Positions 8,318 through 17,487 of a DNA stretch of 44,319 nt are shown piece after piece. How positions within the stretch are numbered: position 1 is the stretch's first letter; each line of letters opens with the position of its first letter. Origin of the DNA: Dehalococcoidia bacterium (lineage in GTDB: Bacteria; Chloroflexota; Dehalococcoidia; GIF9; AB-539-J10); the NCBI GenBank assembly GCA_016930935.1, contig JAFGFT010000053.1:1-44319 (forward strand), in the 5' to 3' direction. A program made the translations under genes and the position numbers. The notes beneath the pieces are model-generated. The model was not told the origin of the DNA. It saw only the letters and a list, made by a program, of their open reading frames with translations, and made no database searches.

Positions 8318-9649
8318 TCATCCACCGGTGGTAATCATCAGGCTCGGGAGCCAGGTGGCCAGCCACGGAAACACCATGACGAATACCAGCCCGAGCGCCT
8401 GCAATCCCACGAACGGCAGGATGGAACGGTATATGTCGCTCATGGTGACATCCGGCGGCGCCACTCCCTTCAGGAAGAACAGGTTCAGGCCGAATGGTGG
8501 GGTCAGGAAGGCCATCTCCATGTTCACCACGAACAGGACGCCGAACCAGAGCGGGTCAAACCCGAGTGCCTGCACCACGGGGAAGAAGATGGGGGTGGTA
8601 ATCATCAGGATGCCGGTTGGGTCCATGAAGCAGCCCAGGGCAAAGAATACAAGCTGCATGAGGATGATTGCGCCCCAGCGTCCACCGGGAGCGGCGAGCA
8701 ATATGTCCGTCATCAGGCTCTGGGCACCGGTGACCGCATAGAGCGACGTGAATGCCGAGGCTGCAATGACTATCCACAGAATCATGGAACTCAGCTTCAT
8801 GGTGACGAAGAGCGCGTCCTTGAAGTTGTCCCGGTTGAGTCTCTTCTTGAGGACAGCGCATACAACGGAGCCTCCTGCGCCGACCGCAGAGGCTTCCGTG
8901 GGGGTTGCGACGCCGAAAAAGATGGAACCCATGACCAGGAATATCAGTCCCAGGGGGAACGCGAGCTTCGGTAGCAGCTTGAGTCTTTCCGACCAGGGAA
9001 GCATCTCTTCCTTCGGAATGGCCGGACCAAGCTCCGGCTGGAAATGACTGCGAATGAGGATGTAGGCCACGAACAGGAATGCCAGTAGCAATCCGGGGAG
9101 TACGCCTCCCAGGAACAACTGTCCGACGGAGAGGCGGCCAAACACGCCAAGGATAATCATGACCACGCTGGGGGGAATGAGTATGCCGAGCGCTCCGCCC
9201 GCGCAGATGCAGCCCAGCGCCATCTCTTTCTTGTAGCCACGACTGAGCATGGCGGGCAGTGCGAGGAGGCCCATGGCCACCGTGGATGCACCACTGATGC
9301 CGACCATCGCGGCGAAGAGAGTACAGATGAGCACCGTACCTGCTGCGAGGCCACCCTTCAGTTGGCCCATCCAGTAGTACATCATCGTATACAGGTCGTC
9401 CGCGATGCCCGATTTCTCAAGCATCGCCCCCATGAACACGAACATGGGGATGGCAACAAGGATGAACGACCCCATGGTGGTATACGCGCGGCTGGCAAGT
9501 ACGCCGAGCCCTTGCGGACCCCAGACGAAGACGATGAATACCGTCGCCACACCGCCGAGTGCCCATGCGAGCGGCAATCCGGCGAGGAGAACAATGATAA
9601 GGCTGCCAAAGAGCAGCAGGGTGAGCATGCCGGGACCGAGATCACTCAT
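8318..9649 (-). CDS. dctM: TRAP transporter large permease (DctM)
   Basis: A 443-residue, roughly 12-helix membrane protein of the DctM/ion-transporter superfamily, the channel-forming part of a tripartite ATP-independent periplasmic transporter that imports organic acids with sodium. Typical runs are AIPMFVFMGAMLEKSGIADDLY and GILIPPSVVMIILGVF. The start overlaps the end of dctQ by 8 bases, indicating coupled translation. Full length for the family, with no broken region. Confidence 0.95.
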   Translation of the reverse strand: MSDLGPGMLTLLLFGSLIIVLLAGLPLAWALGGVATVFIVFVWGPQGLGVLASRAYTTMGSFILVAIPMFVFMGAMLEKSGIADDLYTMMYYWMGQLKGGLAAGTVLICTLFAAMVGISGASTVAMGLLALPAMLSRGYKKEMALGCICAGGALGILIPPSVVMIILGVFGRLSVGQLFLGGVLPGLLLAFLFVAYILIRSHFQPELGPAIPKEEMLPWSERLKLLPKLAFPLGLIFLVMGSIFFGVATPTEASAVGAGGSVVCAVLKKRLNRDNFKDALFVTMKLSSMILWIVIAASAFTSLYAVTGAQSLMTDILLAAPGGRWGAIILMQLVFFALGCFMDPTGILMITTPIFFPVVQALGFDPLWFGVLFVVNMEMAFLTPPFGLNLFFLKGVAPPDVTMSDIYRSILPFVGLQALGLVFVMVFPWLATWLPSLMITTGG

Positions 9650-10169
9650 TGGGCAACTCCTTGCCGGTCACTGCCATGTACAGGTCCCTGATGAACTTCG
9701 CGCCACCCTGCAGCATCAAGAGGATGCAGGCGACGGGCAGCGTTGTTTTCAGCGGGTAGTAGACGGGATGCCAGAACGTATTGGTGGTCTCTTGAATCTG
9801 CCATGAGGTAATGGTCTGCGCGAATGAATAACGCAGCAGGAACCACATATAGAGAAAGAACAGCGAGGCCGTACAGACATCCAGGATAGCTCTTGTCCTG
9901 GCGGAACGGCTGCCATAGATGATGTCCACATTCACGTGTCCCTTGTGCAGAAGCGTGTAGGCGCCCGTGAGCACGATGTAGCCTCCGTATATGAAAAGGG
10001 ACGTCTCATATGCCCACACGGATGGTTTGTTGAGGAAGTACCTCATGAGGATGTCCCAGATGACGATGCCCGCCATGGGTATCAGCATGAAGGCGAACAC
10101 CCATCCGAGTTTCCTGTTGAGGGTGTCAATACTGCGCAGTAGACTGCTCATTACTTTCATATTCGTCAC
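9642..10169 (-). CDS. dctQ: TRAP transporter small permease (DctQ)
   Basis: A 175-residue, four-helix membrane subunit that partners DctM. The family signature is seen in ILMRYFLNKPSVWAYETSLF and the later GHVNVDIIYGSRS. The annotated start is GTG at 10169; internal ATG codons four and seven residues in are alternatives, and no strong ribosome site distinguishes them. It lies between a strong stem-loop and dctM. Confidence 0.92.
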   Translation of the reverse strand: MTNMKVMSSLLRSIDTLNRKLGWVFAFMLIPMAGIVIWDILMRYFLNKPSVWAYETSLFIYGGYIVLTGAYTLLHKGHVNVDIIYGSRSARTRAILDVCTASLFFLYMWFLLRYSFAQTITSWQIQETTNTFWHPVYYPLKTTLPVACILLMLQGGAKFIRDLYMAVTGKELPNE

Positions 10170-10181
10170 TTATGCGCGATT

Positions 10182-10215
10182 CCCCATGGGAGCCGTTTCA
10201 ACGGCTCCCATGGGG
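10182..10215 (-). promoter_or_regulatory. Intercistronic stem-loop between dctP and dctQ
   Basis: CCCCATGGGAGCCGT and its exact complement form a perfect 15-bp stem with a 4-base loop. No T tract follows on the minus strand, so it is more likely an RNA-stabilising or processing element, or a partial attenuator, that keeps binding-protein mRNA in excess over permease mRNA. That role is known from other solute-binding-protein operons; here it is inference. Confidence 0.8.
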
Positions 10216-10235
10216 TCGCAATCAATCTTGTTGGA

Positions 10236-11378
10236 CTAGGTTGGGATCTGTCTTGGGCCGTAGAACTCTGCCTTGATTTTCAGGGCTTCCATGACGATGT
10301 CATAGTATCGGGCGGAGTAGGAATCGATTTCCTTGGTTTCCTCGAACAGTTCGTAGCAGCGGTCCTTCGCCTGGATGATTTCATCATCTGGCAGGACGCA
10401 GAACGTCATGCCGGCATCCTTCAGCAGGGTTCGGGCTGCAGCGTCGACGGGCATGCTCAGTGCCGCCCAGTCTGAACTGTGAATCCTGGATGAAGCCTCG
10501 AGGATAGCCTTGAGGTCATTGGGAAGTGAATTCCAGCTGTCCATGGATACGATGGTCTCGTTGATGTCGTAGGGGACCATCGGCGGGTCGATGTAGTACG
10601 GTGCGACCTCGTAGATCTTGAGGCCGAGCCAGCCGTTCGGAGAGCCGAAGACTGCGGCGTCGATGACGCCGGTGGAGAAGGCGGAGTACATCTCAACAGG
10701 GGGGAACATGGTGACGCCTGCGCCGAACTCCTGCATCAGTTTGCCGTGCAGTCCGGTGGTACGAATCTTGAGTCCCTCGACGTCCGAGAGGTGGTTTATC
10801 GGCACGCGAGAGGCCATGGAGCCCCACTCATCCGACAGCATGTAGTTGAGCGCGAAGATGTTGTGCTTGGCGTAGACTTCCCGCCACAGCTCTTTGCCGC
10901 CCAGTTCGTAGTAGATCATGTCGTAGAACTCTTCGTGCTCGGTGAGGAACGGAACCTGCCACATCTGCATGCCGACCGGTTCAACGCCACCGAAGAAGTT
11001 GGGTGAGGCAACTGCCATGTCGACAACACCATCGGCGATGGCCTGGTAGCACTCATTGGCGCCGACAAGAACGTCCGCATCGTAGTTGGTGATGAGGAGT
11101 CGTCCGTTGGACATCTCCTTCGTCCGTTCAACGAAACGGCGGCAGGCTTCATCCTGCTGGGTGATGCCGATGCCGGTCCAGCTGCTCTGGAGCTTCCATT
11201 CAAATACCTCATCTGCCGGAGCTGCCGGAGTTGATGAAGAGTCAGCAGGCTCGTCACCGGATGGTGCGGTTGCCTCAGGAGTTGAGGCGGGGGCCGCGCA
11301 GCCGATGGTTCCTGCGGCAACCGATGTGACGAGCAGGCAAAGAACTACCAGCAACGCCCAGGGTCTTCGTAGTCTCAT
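10236..11378 (-). CDS. dctP: TRAP transporter substrate-binding lipoprotein (DctP family)
   Basis: A 380-residue solute-binding protein. The N-terminus is a lipoprotein signal (a hydrophobic run ending AAGTIGC), then a Thr/Ser/Pro/Ala-rich linker, then a DctP domain from about residue 58. The conserved LKIRTTGLHGKLMQEFGA carries the arginine that in DctP proteins binds the ligand carboxylate. NGWLGLKIYEVAPYYIDPP and SWNSLPNDLKAILEA recall the 2-oxoacid-binding TakP branch, so a 2-oxo- or 2-hydroxyacid ligand is likely but unproven. ATG start with AAGGAGG 8 bases upstream. First gene of the minus-strand operon; the divergent two-component system at 11664 probably controls it. Confidence 0.95.
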   Translation of the reverse strand: MRLRRPWALLVVLCLLVTSVAAGTIGCAAPASTPEATAPSGDEPADSSSTPAAPADEVFEWKLQSSWTGIGITQQDEACRRFVERTKEMSNGRLLITNYDADVLVGANECYQAIADGVVDMAVASPNFFGGVEPVGMQMWQVPFLTEHEEFYDMIYYELGGKELWREVYAKHNIFALNYMLSDEWGSMASRVPINHLSDVEGLKIRTTGLHGKLMQEFGAGVTMFPPVEMYSAFSTGVIDAAVFGSPNGWLGLKIYEVAPYYIDPPMVPYDINETIVSMDSWNSLPNDLKAILEASSRIHSSDWAALSMPVDAAARTLLKDAGMTFCVLPDDEIIQAKDRCYELFEETKEIDSYSARYYDIVMEALKIKAEFYGPRQIPT

Positions 11379-11663
11379 ATGGTTCTCCTCCTTGCGAATT
11401 CAGTTGAACGACATGCGTGTGACACTGTGGTCACCTCCCCGGGTCTGATGGCCCGGAAGAGCATGCCGCTCTCCGTTTGTATAAGGTTAGAGAGAGCAGG
11501 TAGGGGCCGCAATGGCCTGTGCGCCCTTTCGGCATGGCCATCACGCCGTGGCGCCGTGGCGTACTTGCCAGAACACAGGCCACGCGATACCATGTCCGCA
11601 CCTTTCCCGCTGCTACGGTGGGTATTCTGCATGCAGTGCAGGACGTAGCTTGACCACAAAGCC

Positions 11664-12383
11664 ATGTGTGCCATGTCAGAGAATCAAGTGCGCAACGAAC
11701 GGCCAATCACGGTCGTCCTTGCTGATGACCATCCTCTGTTGCGTGAAGCGCTGAAGAGCGTGCTGGAGAGACAGCCCGACATCGAGGTGGTGGGCGAGGC
11801 CAACAACGGTGAGGATGCCGTACGAGTTGTGCTGGAAGTTGTGCCGAGGGTGGCGATACTCGATATCTCTATGCCGAAGCTCAGCGGTATCGAGGCGGCG
11901 CAGGCAATCAAGTCTCAGTGTCCTGATGTGGCGATACTGGTCCTGACCGTGCATGAGGACAGCGAGCATGTGCGTCGGATGCTTGAGATTGGTGTGGCGG
12001 GATACCTCACCAAGGATGCGCTGGGCGACCAGGTGGTCCAGGCGGTGAGAGCGGTGGCTTCCGGCGACATCACATTGTCCCCGTCCGTTCTGAGCAGCGT
12101 GGTGGCAGGCGGTGACCCAATCCCCACCCCCGTCCCCTCCGGAAGCCCTCTGCTGACTGAGCGGGAACTGTGCATCCTGCGGTTGACTGCATGCGGTCTT
12201 ACGAACACGCAGATGGCTACTGAATGCGGATTCAGTCCGAGGACGGTCAGGGGATATCTCGGGAGCATATTCGCGAAGCTGCACGTGGCCAATAGGACGG
12301 AGGCTGTGGCGGCGGCCCTGCACCTTGGCATCATCTCCGTGAGCGACCTCCGGCAGGGCAATCGAGATGTGGTGAGTGATTGA
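11664..12383 (+). CDS. NarL/FixJ-type response regulator
   Basis: A 239-residue regulator with an N-terminal receiver (acidic pair Asp21-Asp22, phospho-acceptor Asp67 in AILDISMPK) and a C-terminal LuxR-type helix-turn-helix (LTERELCILRLTACGLTNTQMATECGFSPRTVRGYL is the core region, broken here only by one long helix). It is activated by the histidine kinase whose start overlaps its stop codon by 3 bases. ATG at 11664 and ATG at 11673 are both possible starts; neither has a clear ribosome site. The gene is divergent from dctP across 285 bases, the usual position for a transport operon regulator. Confidence 0.92.
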   Translation: MCAMSENQVRNERPITVVLADDHPLLREALKSVLERQPDIEVVGEANNGEDAVRVVLEVVPRVAILDISMPKLSGIEAAQAIKSQCPDVAILVLTVHEDSEHVRRMLEIGVAGYLTKDALGDQVVQAVRAVASGDITLSPSVLSSVVAGGDPIPTPVPSGSPLLTERELCILRLTACGLTNTQMATECGFSPRTVRGYLGSIFAKLHVANRTEAVAAALHLGIISVSDLRQGNRDVVSD

Positions 12384-13489
12384 ACGGGCAGTGGTTGGAG
12401 CATTTTCCGCGGTCAGTCTGGTATCGCGTTGCCACGATAGTGGTGCTTCTCATCGTCCCGACCGTCGTCTACTACGTCATCATAGACACTCTTGACCTCA
12501 TACCGGCTCCGGGACTGTTCTTCTTTGAACTCAAGAACGACATCCAGGGTTGCCTGTACTTCGCGGCACTGGCCTTCGCCGCAGTAGCATTCTCATGGCG
12601 CGGCTTCGCGGTGACCTGGCTCGCCGCCTTTCTGATTCATCTGCCACGTACCCTGACGTACACGCTTTCGACGGAGTCCCTTCTTCACAACCTGGGGTTC
12701 TGGTTCCTGCCTTTATCTGCAGGAGCGGTGATTACCCTGGAGAGGCACTGGAGGGCGGCGCAGAGACAGATTGAGCAGGAGAGGCAACAGGAGCGGGAAC
12801 TCTACATCCAGCAGATTCTGGCTGCACAGGAAGAAGAACGCCTGCGCATCTCCAAAGAGATACATGACGAGACGTTGCAGGACCTTCTTGCCCTTGCCTA
12901 TGTGGCGGATGCGATGCTCAAGGAATGCCACGGTGGTGATGGGCGGCTTGGCGAGAAGGCAACCTCAATGCGCGACACGAGTCTGCGGGTGGCACGCGAG
13001 TTGCGGAGAATAAGCTCCGACCTCAGGCCCAGCACTCTCGACCACCTCGGGCTTGTGCCTTTCCTTCGCTGGCTGGCTGAGAGGACCGGCAGCGAAGCTG
13101 CAATACCAACCCGCGTTACCGTAGCGGGCCAGCCGTGGCTACCGGACAAGCAGGCTGAGATAGCCATATTCCGCATCGTGCAGGAGGCCCTGACGAATGT
13201 CAGGAGACACTCCGGTGCAACGGAAGCCTGGGTGAAGCTCGATTTCAAGGCGGGTTCACTGAAGCTGCAGATAGGGGATAACGGCCAGGGGTTCAGTCCG
13301 AGGCTGCACACGAATCGGCTCGCTTCTGAGGGGCACCTCGGGCTCCTTGGGATACGTGAGCGGGTTACCGCGTTGGGTGGGACTCTTCGCCTGCAATCCC
13401 GGCCGACAATGGGCACGGTGTTGTATCTCTCCATCCCTGCTCCGGTCGCAGCGGCCGCGGTGTCTGCTGCCACGTCGGCAAATCGGTAG
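12380..13489 (+). CDS. Membrane histidine kinase (HisKA_3), partner of the NarL-type regulator
   Basis: A 369-residue sensor. Four hydrophobic segments occupy residues about 15-120 without a large external domain, followed by a coiled coil rich in Gln and Glu, the dimer/phospho-acceptor helix RISKEIHDETLQ with His162, and a HATPase domain (VQEALTNVRRHSG, GDNGQGF, LGLLGIRERV). The start is a TTG at 12380 that overlaps the regulator's stop (TTGA), so the pair is translationally coupled. The signal is probably sensed within or at the membrane. Control of the adjacent TRAP operon is inferred from position only. Confidence 0.9.
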   Translation: MNGQWLEHFPRSVWYRVATIVVLLIVPTVVYYVIIDTLDLIPAPGLFFFELKNDIQGCLYFAALAFAAVAFSWRGFAVTWLAAFLIHLPRTLTYTLSTESLLHNLGFWFLPLSAGAVITLERHWRAAQRQIEQERQQERELYIQQILAAQEEERLRISKEIHDETLQDLLALAYVADAMLKECHGGDGRLGEKATSMRDTSLRVARELRRISSDLRPSTLDHLGLVPFLRWLAERTGSEAAIPTRVTVAGQPWLPDKQAEIAIFRIVQEALTNVRRHSGATEAWVKLDFKAGSLKLQIGDNGQGFSPRLHTNRLASEGHLGLLGIRERVTALGGTLRLQSRPTMGTVLYLSIPAPVAAAAVSAATSANR

Positions 13490-13667
13490 GGCGCACAGGC
13501 TATGTTCGCACCATAGTCTCCCCACGGGTGGTGCCGTCCTGACCTACCCACCAAAGAAACGGAACAGGCGGTCAGAAGGACGTGACTCGTGCTAAAGTTT
13601 GGTAGCCGGTGCGGGTGCACCGTGGCAAGGCAGTTTCTTGGTCAGGAGTATTTCTGGAGGTACGAGC

Positions 13668-14144
13668 GTGAGTCATTCTTCGGCTGCGGATGAGAACTAT
13701 GTACTGGCAATGCTTTTGAGACAGGCGGGCGACACGATGCTCAGGGCCAGGCAGGCTGAACTGACGGACGTTGGCATCAGCACAATCGAGGCCGCCACCA
13801 TGCTTGCGATTGACGACCTTGGAGAGCGAGCTCTGCCAATACGAATCTCCGAGTGGATACTGCGGCGCCCGAATTCAACCTCTGCCCTGCTTCAGAGGAT
13901 GGAGAAAGACGGACTGGTACAGCGTGCCTATGACCTGGAACGCAAGAACCTGGTGAGGATAACTCTTACGGGCCACGGCAGAGAGTTGTTGGAAAAAGTG
14001 AGGGCGCGTTCCTCTGTGCACCAGGTGTTCAACGAGCTTTCTGACGAAGAGAGAGCATGCTTGAAGCGTGCGCTTTTGCATGTCAGGACCGGAGCACTTG
14101 GCTATCTGCGGGAAAAGGCTCCACCGGTCCCGCGGATTCAGTAG
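13668..14144 (+). CDS. MarR-family transcriptional regulator
   Basis: A 158-residue winged-helix repressor. The recognition region is LPIRISEWILRRPNSTSALLQRMEKDGLVQR, followed by the wing (ERKNLVRITLTGHGRELLEKV), both standard for MarR. The frame is open from 13599, but GTG 13668 has GGAGG seven bases upstream and gives the normal family length, so it is preferred. It converges on the serine hydrolase gene with only 8 bases between the stops. Its ligand is not visible; the neighbouring hydrolase and dehydrogenase are candidate targets. Confidence 0.9.
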   Translation: MSHSSAADENYVLAMLLRQAGDTMLRARQAELTDVGISTIEAATMLAIDDLGERALPIRISEWILRRPNSTSALLQRMEKDGLVQRAYDLERKNLVRITLTGHGRELLEKVRARSSVHQVFNELSDEERACLKRALLHVRTGALGYLREKAPPVPRIQ

Positions 14145-14152
14145 TCAACTGA

Positions 14153-15178
14153 CTACGCATTTCGGGCGGCGAGAATCATGCCGAGCAGGGTGCGTATCTC
14201 TTCCCACGTGGTGTCGAAATCGTTGAAAGTGTCCACTCTGTGCACCACCACGAGCTTCTGGTCGGGCATCACACCGAGCAGGTGAACTCCCAGTCCTGTG
14301 TGGTAGAAACCCCCGTCGAATGCAGTGCCCGGGGCTGCAACTTTCCACATGTAGCCGTAGCCATCTCTTTCAGGGTCTTCGAAAGAGTACGACGTCGTGC
14401 TGGCCTCGATCCACTCGGGTGGGACAATCTGCGCGTCCTTCGACCGGCCGTTGTCCTGATACAGCAGTCCGAACCTGGCCATGTCCCTGGTGGACATAAG
14501 GAAACAGTAGGCAGGGTGGAGCGACTTGTCCCGCTCGTACAGGTAGGTGCAGTCTGAGAGGGAGAAATCCTCCATGCCAATAGGGTCGGCGATGTCCTCC
14601 TTGAACGTCTGAAAGATGTGCTTCCCCGTCTCCTGTTCGAAGATGGTTCCCAGCGCGTTGAAATCCCAGTTGTTGTAGTAGTAGAAGCTGCCCGCTGCGT
14701 GGCTTCCCCTTTCCGGTCGAGCATCAATCATGCTCTCTGCTTCGGCTGCGGCCTCGTGATAGACGCCTGACCTTGATTGCAGCAAGTGGCGCACGGAGGC
14801 CTGTTTCTCTTCAGACGTGAGTTCCGGCGGGATGTCATCAATCCCGAGTTCCTCCAGTGTGGCGTCCAGGTCAAGAAGGCCGCGTTCCGTGTAGATGCCA
14901 TAGAGGGCGCCCAAGAACGGCTTGCGAATCGAATGGCACAGGTACTTCCGGGACACGTCTCCGTAGGAGAAGAACACCTGTCCATCGTACAGGGCCATGA
15001 CCGCGGCCGACCCTATCTGCTCTGCGTAGCCGGCTGCCTCGTCGAGCTTCCCTGGTGACCAGCCGACCTCCTCCGGAGACACGTACGGCAGAGAGTGCTC
15101 CTGTGCGCTCGTTGCCTCGCAGCCACTGCTTGTGCCAAGCAGCAGCGCTGCAATTACCATCGTGAGACACGTGCGCAT
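14153..15178 (-). CDS. Class C beta-lactamase-family serine hydrolase (lipoprotein)
   Basis: A 341-residue extracytoplasmic enzyme. The lipobox TSSGC puts the lipidated cysteine at residue 20. The catalytic motif S-x-x-K is S83-IR-K86; a Tyr-x-Asn-like YYNNWDFN follows near residue 165, and the third motif is HTG near 293. The family includes penicillin-binding proteins, esterases and amide hydrolases; the short form and lipoprotein anchor suggest an esterase or peptidase rather than a resistance enzyme (inference). It lies 59 bases downstream of the Ldh2 gene on the same strand, likely one transcript. Confidence 0.88.
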   Translation of the reverse strand: MRTCLTMVIAALLLGTSSGCEATSAQEHSLPYVSPEEVGWSPGKLDEAAGYAEQIGSAAVMALYDGQVFFSYGDVSRKYLCHSIRKPFLGALYGIYTERGLLDLDATLEELGIDDIPPELTSEEKQASVRHLLQSRSGVYHEAAAEAESMIDARPERGSHAAGSFYYYNNWDFNALGTIFEQETGKHIFQTFKEDIADPIGMEDFSLSDCTYLYERDKSLHPAYCFLMSTRDMARFGLLYQDNGRSKDAQIVPPEWIEASTTSYSFEDPERDGYGYMWKVAAPGTAFDGGFYHTGLGVHLLGVMPDQKLVVVHRVDTFNDFDTTWEEIRTLLGMILAARNA

Positions 15179-15237
15179 ACCTCACATTCCCTTCACCTGA
15201 CCTTGCCCGATGCGGAAGGCCGGTGTCAACGGTGCCG

Positions 15238-16323
15238 CTATTCCACGCCGCGGATGAACTCGATGCCCGTGTCGTCTGCAACCTTCTTGAGGCCCGCAAT
15301 GGTGGCGGGAGGCACGGGGATGCCGTCCTTTACCCTCTGCGCATAGCAGCGCTCTTCGCGTTCGCCGGGCATCAGTATCTCGTCGAACCCATCCGCCCTG
15401 GGAAGCTCCTTCAGATGGTCTATCAGGCTGTCAATCTCTGCCTTGTACTTCTCCATATCGGTGAAGCGGCTCACGTCGATTGCTGCCACCACGCTGTTCT
15501 GATTGTGTCTCGCCATCCGGCCAACGTGGCCGGTCGTCTTCGCCTCTCCCAGTTCGCCTGACAGGACGGGCAGCACCAGCGGATTGGCAACCATGAGGCT
15601 TCCCATGCACTCGAAGAGCAGGGACATGCCGGAACCCTTGGGTCCGCCGACGGGTAGCAATGTTGCGAGGTCTCGCGGGTCGACGGCCGGGTTGCCGTGC
15701 TCGTCGAGGCCCCATCCCACAGGGAGTGACTCTCCGCGGTCGCGGGCGACAAGCACCTTTCCCATAGCGACGAGGCTTGTGGCCATGTCGAGGATGAGAT
15801 GGGGATGGCGGCGTGCGGGCGCTGACAGTCCCAGCGGGTTATTGCTGACACCTGCGGCACGGGCGCCGAACGGTGCCGTGTTGGGGCGACTGCAGACGAA
15901 TATCATTCCGGCCATGTCATGGTTCGCGATTCTCTGGACGTACTGGCCCATCGTTCCCTGGTGCGTGTGGTTGCGGATGAGGATCCATCCGATGCCGACA
16001 CCCTTGGCCTTCTCAACGGCCATGTCTGCGGCAAGGTTGGTCACCACCGGTCCGATGGCGCAGTCCGCTTCGATGAGCGCGACAGCCGGCGTTTCGACCA
16101 TTACCCGGATGTCAGGCGTCGGGTTGATGATTCCCTTCCCGATGTTCTCCACGTACCAGGGTATACGCACCACGCCATGCGAATCGACTCCCCTGAGGTT
16201 GGCCCACATCAGTGTGTCGGCTTCCTGTGTGGCATGTTCCTCCGGCATCCCGACGCTCACGAACACCCGTTTCGTGAAATCATGAAGGTCCTGCCATGGC
16301 AGTACACGTACCTCGTCTGTCAC
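15238..16323 (-). CDS. Malate/L-lactate dehydrogenase family oxidoreductase (Ldh2)
   Basis: A 361-residue NAD(P)-dependent enzyme of the YlbC/ComC/Ldh2 family, which interconverts 2-hydroxyacids and 2-oxoacids and is unrelated to Rossmann-fold malate dehydrogenases. Diagnostic runs are ANLRGVDSHGVVRIPWYV near residue 42 with the catalytic His, ILDMATSLVAMGKV, and PVGGPKGSGMSLLFE. Full family length. ATG start at 16323. Together with a TRAP transporter of the acid-binding type nearby, it fits uptake and oxidation of hydroxy acids, though it is in a separate transcription unit. Confidence 0.92.
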   Translation of the reverse strand: MTDEVRVLPWQDLHDFTKRVFVSVGMPEEHATQEADTLMWANLRGVDSHGVVRIPWYVENIGKGIINPTPDIRVMVETPAVALIEADCAIGPVVTNLAADMAVEKAKGVGIGWILIRNHTHQGTMGQYVQRIANHDMAGMIFVCSRPNTAPFGARAAGVSNNPLGLSAPARRHPHLILDMATSLVAMGKVLVARDRGESLPVGWGLDEHGNPAVDPRDLATLLPVGGPKGSGMSLLFECMGSLMVANPLVLPVLSGELGEAKTTGHVGRMARHNQNSVVAAIDVSRFTDMEKYKAEIDSLIDHLKELPRADGFDEILMPGEREERCYAQRVKDGIPVPPATIAGLKKVADDTGIEFIRGVE

Positions 16324-16598
16324 TTTCGTGTTCCTCCCGTCGTTTCTCTATGGAGATTCTCTCATCCGGCCACTGTGCTTCCGACCGGTATATCGTCCCG
16401 CAGTGGCAGGTGATTGTGAGTGAGGCGCTTCCCTGCACCCTGCCCATCGCGAGAGTATGTCTTTTCCATTATGCCATCTTCGTCAAGCGGAAGTGCAGTG
16501 ACTCGTGCTATTTGAAAGTACACTCTTTCAGCAGTACTTCTCCGTGCATATCAATGCTATACTGGACATATGCACATGAAACGGACGATGGTGTTGCG

Positions 16599-17396
16599 AT
16601 GACCGCACGTGAAGAGGTGTTGGACGTCATCAGGCGAAATGAAGGGCATGAGAAGATGCTGGCAGTGCCACGCGCGTTCATCACGTTGACGGGGGACACG
16701 GACTCCGCACTGCTGCTGTCCCAGGTGCTCTACTGGACGGACCGTGCGACCGGCGCCCGGGGATGGGTATACAAGACCCGTGATGAGTGGAACGAAGAAT
16801 TGGGTCTGAACCGCTACCGGCTGGAGAAGGCACGACGGTGTCTTAAGCGTATTGGACTTATCGAGGAGTCCTACCACCTGGCACGGAACAGGAGGACGCT
16901 ACACATAAGGTTGAAGCGAGCCAACCTGTGTGCGGCTCTCGGTGCGCTTCATCAGGCAGGCACAATTACTGTGGATAGTCTCGCTGCCTTTGCAGACGAT
17001 GAGTCCCCCTGCAGACCGGAGCGGCAACTCACGCACCGCGAACGGTTGATAGCGCGGCACAAGGCAAGGCAGTCAGCAGAAAGTGCACCGGTTGAAATGC
17101 CTGCGGAGGGCCGTTCGAGCGGTCGACTGTGTGGTGCTGGAGCGGTCGAGGGTGCGCCATACCACGTGCAGAAGTTGGTCCGTCCAGGGATAGAGACTTC
17201 TTCAGAGAATCTCTCAGAGAATAGAAATGGCAACTGCAGGGATTCAGGAGAGAAAGAGAACCAGAGAGAAGATGCAGGAGCGCATCTGCCCCGTATTCGT
17301 TCTGGAACTGTTACGGACGGTACCCCCATCGTCTCAGCGACACGACTTCCCAGCCGGATTACTACCATTCCGCACCCTTGCACAGGCGCAACTTGA
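16599..17396 (+). CDS. Phage/plasmid-type winged-helix protein of unknown function
   Basis: A 265-residue protein whose first 115 residues (VPRAFITLTGDTDSALLLSQVLYWTDR, then WVYKTRDEWNEELGL and RCLKRIGLIEES) resemble the N-terminal winged-helix domain of phage and integrative-element replication or helix-turn-helix proteins. The second half is low-complexity, basic and probably disordered. The frame is open from 16296, but ATG 16599 is the first start with the conserved domain intact; ATG 16554 is an alternative. It stands alone on the plus strand, divergent from ldh2 across 275 bases, and may be a remnant of a mobile element. Confidence 0.65.
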   Translation: MTAREEVLDVIRRNEGHEKMLAVPRAFITLTGDTDSALLLSQVLYWTDRATGARGWVYKTRDEWNEELGLNRYRLEKARRCLKRIGLIEESYHLARNRRTLHIRLKRANLCAALGALHQAGTITVDSLAAFADDESPCRPERQLTHRERLIARHKARQSAESAPVEMPAEGRSSGRLCGAGAVEGAPYHVQKLVRPGIETSSENLSENRNGNCRDSGEKENQREDAGAHLPRIRSGTVTDGTPIVSATRLPSRITTIPHPCTGAT

Positions 17397-17452
17397 CAGT
17401 TGTCAATCTGCATTCGGGGGTGATGGGAGTGGAGGGTGTTTTACGCGTGGGT

Positions 17453-17481
17453 TTGTGCGAACGGCAATCTGTGGCTATAGT
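17453..17481 (+). promoter_or_regulatory. Promoter of the small membrane protein gene (leaderless)
   Basis: TTGTGC at 17453-17458 and TATAGT at 17476-17481, spacer 17. The ATG at 17488 is only six bases past the -10 box, so the transcript would start at or within a base or two of the start codon. Confidence 0.6.
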
Positions 17482-17487
17482 AGGGAC

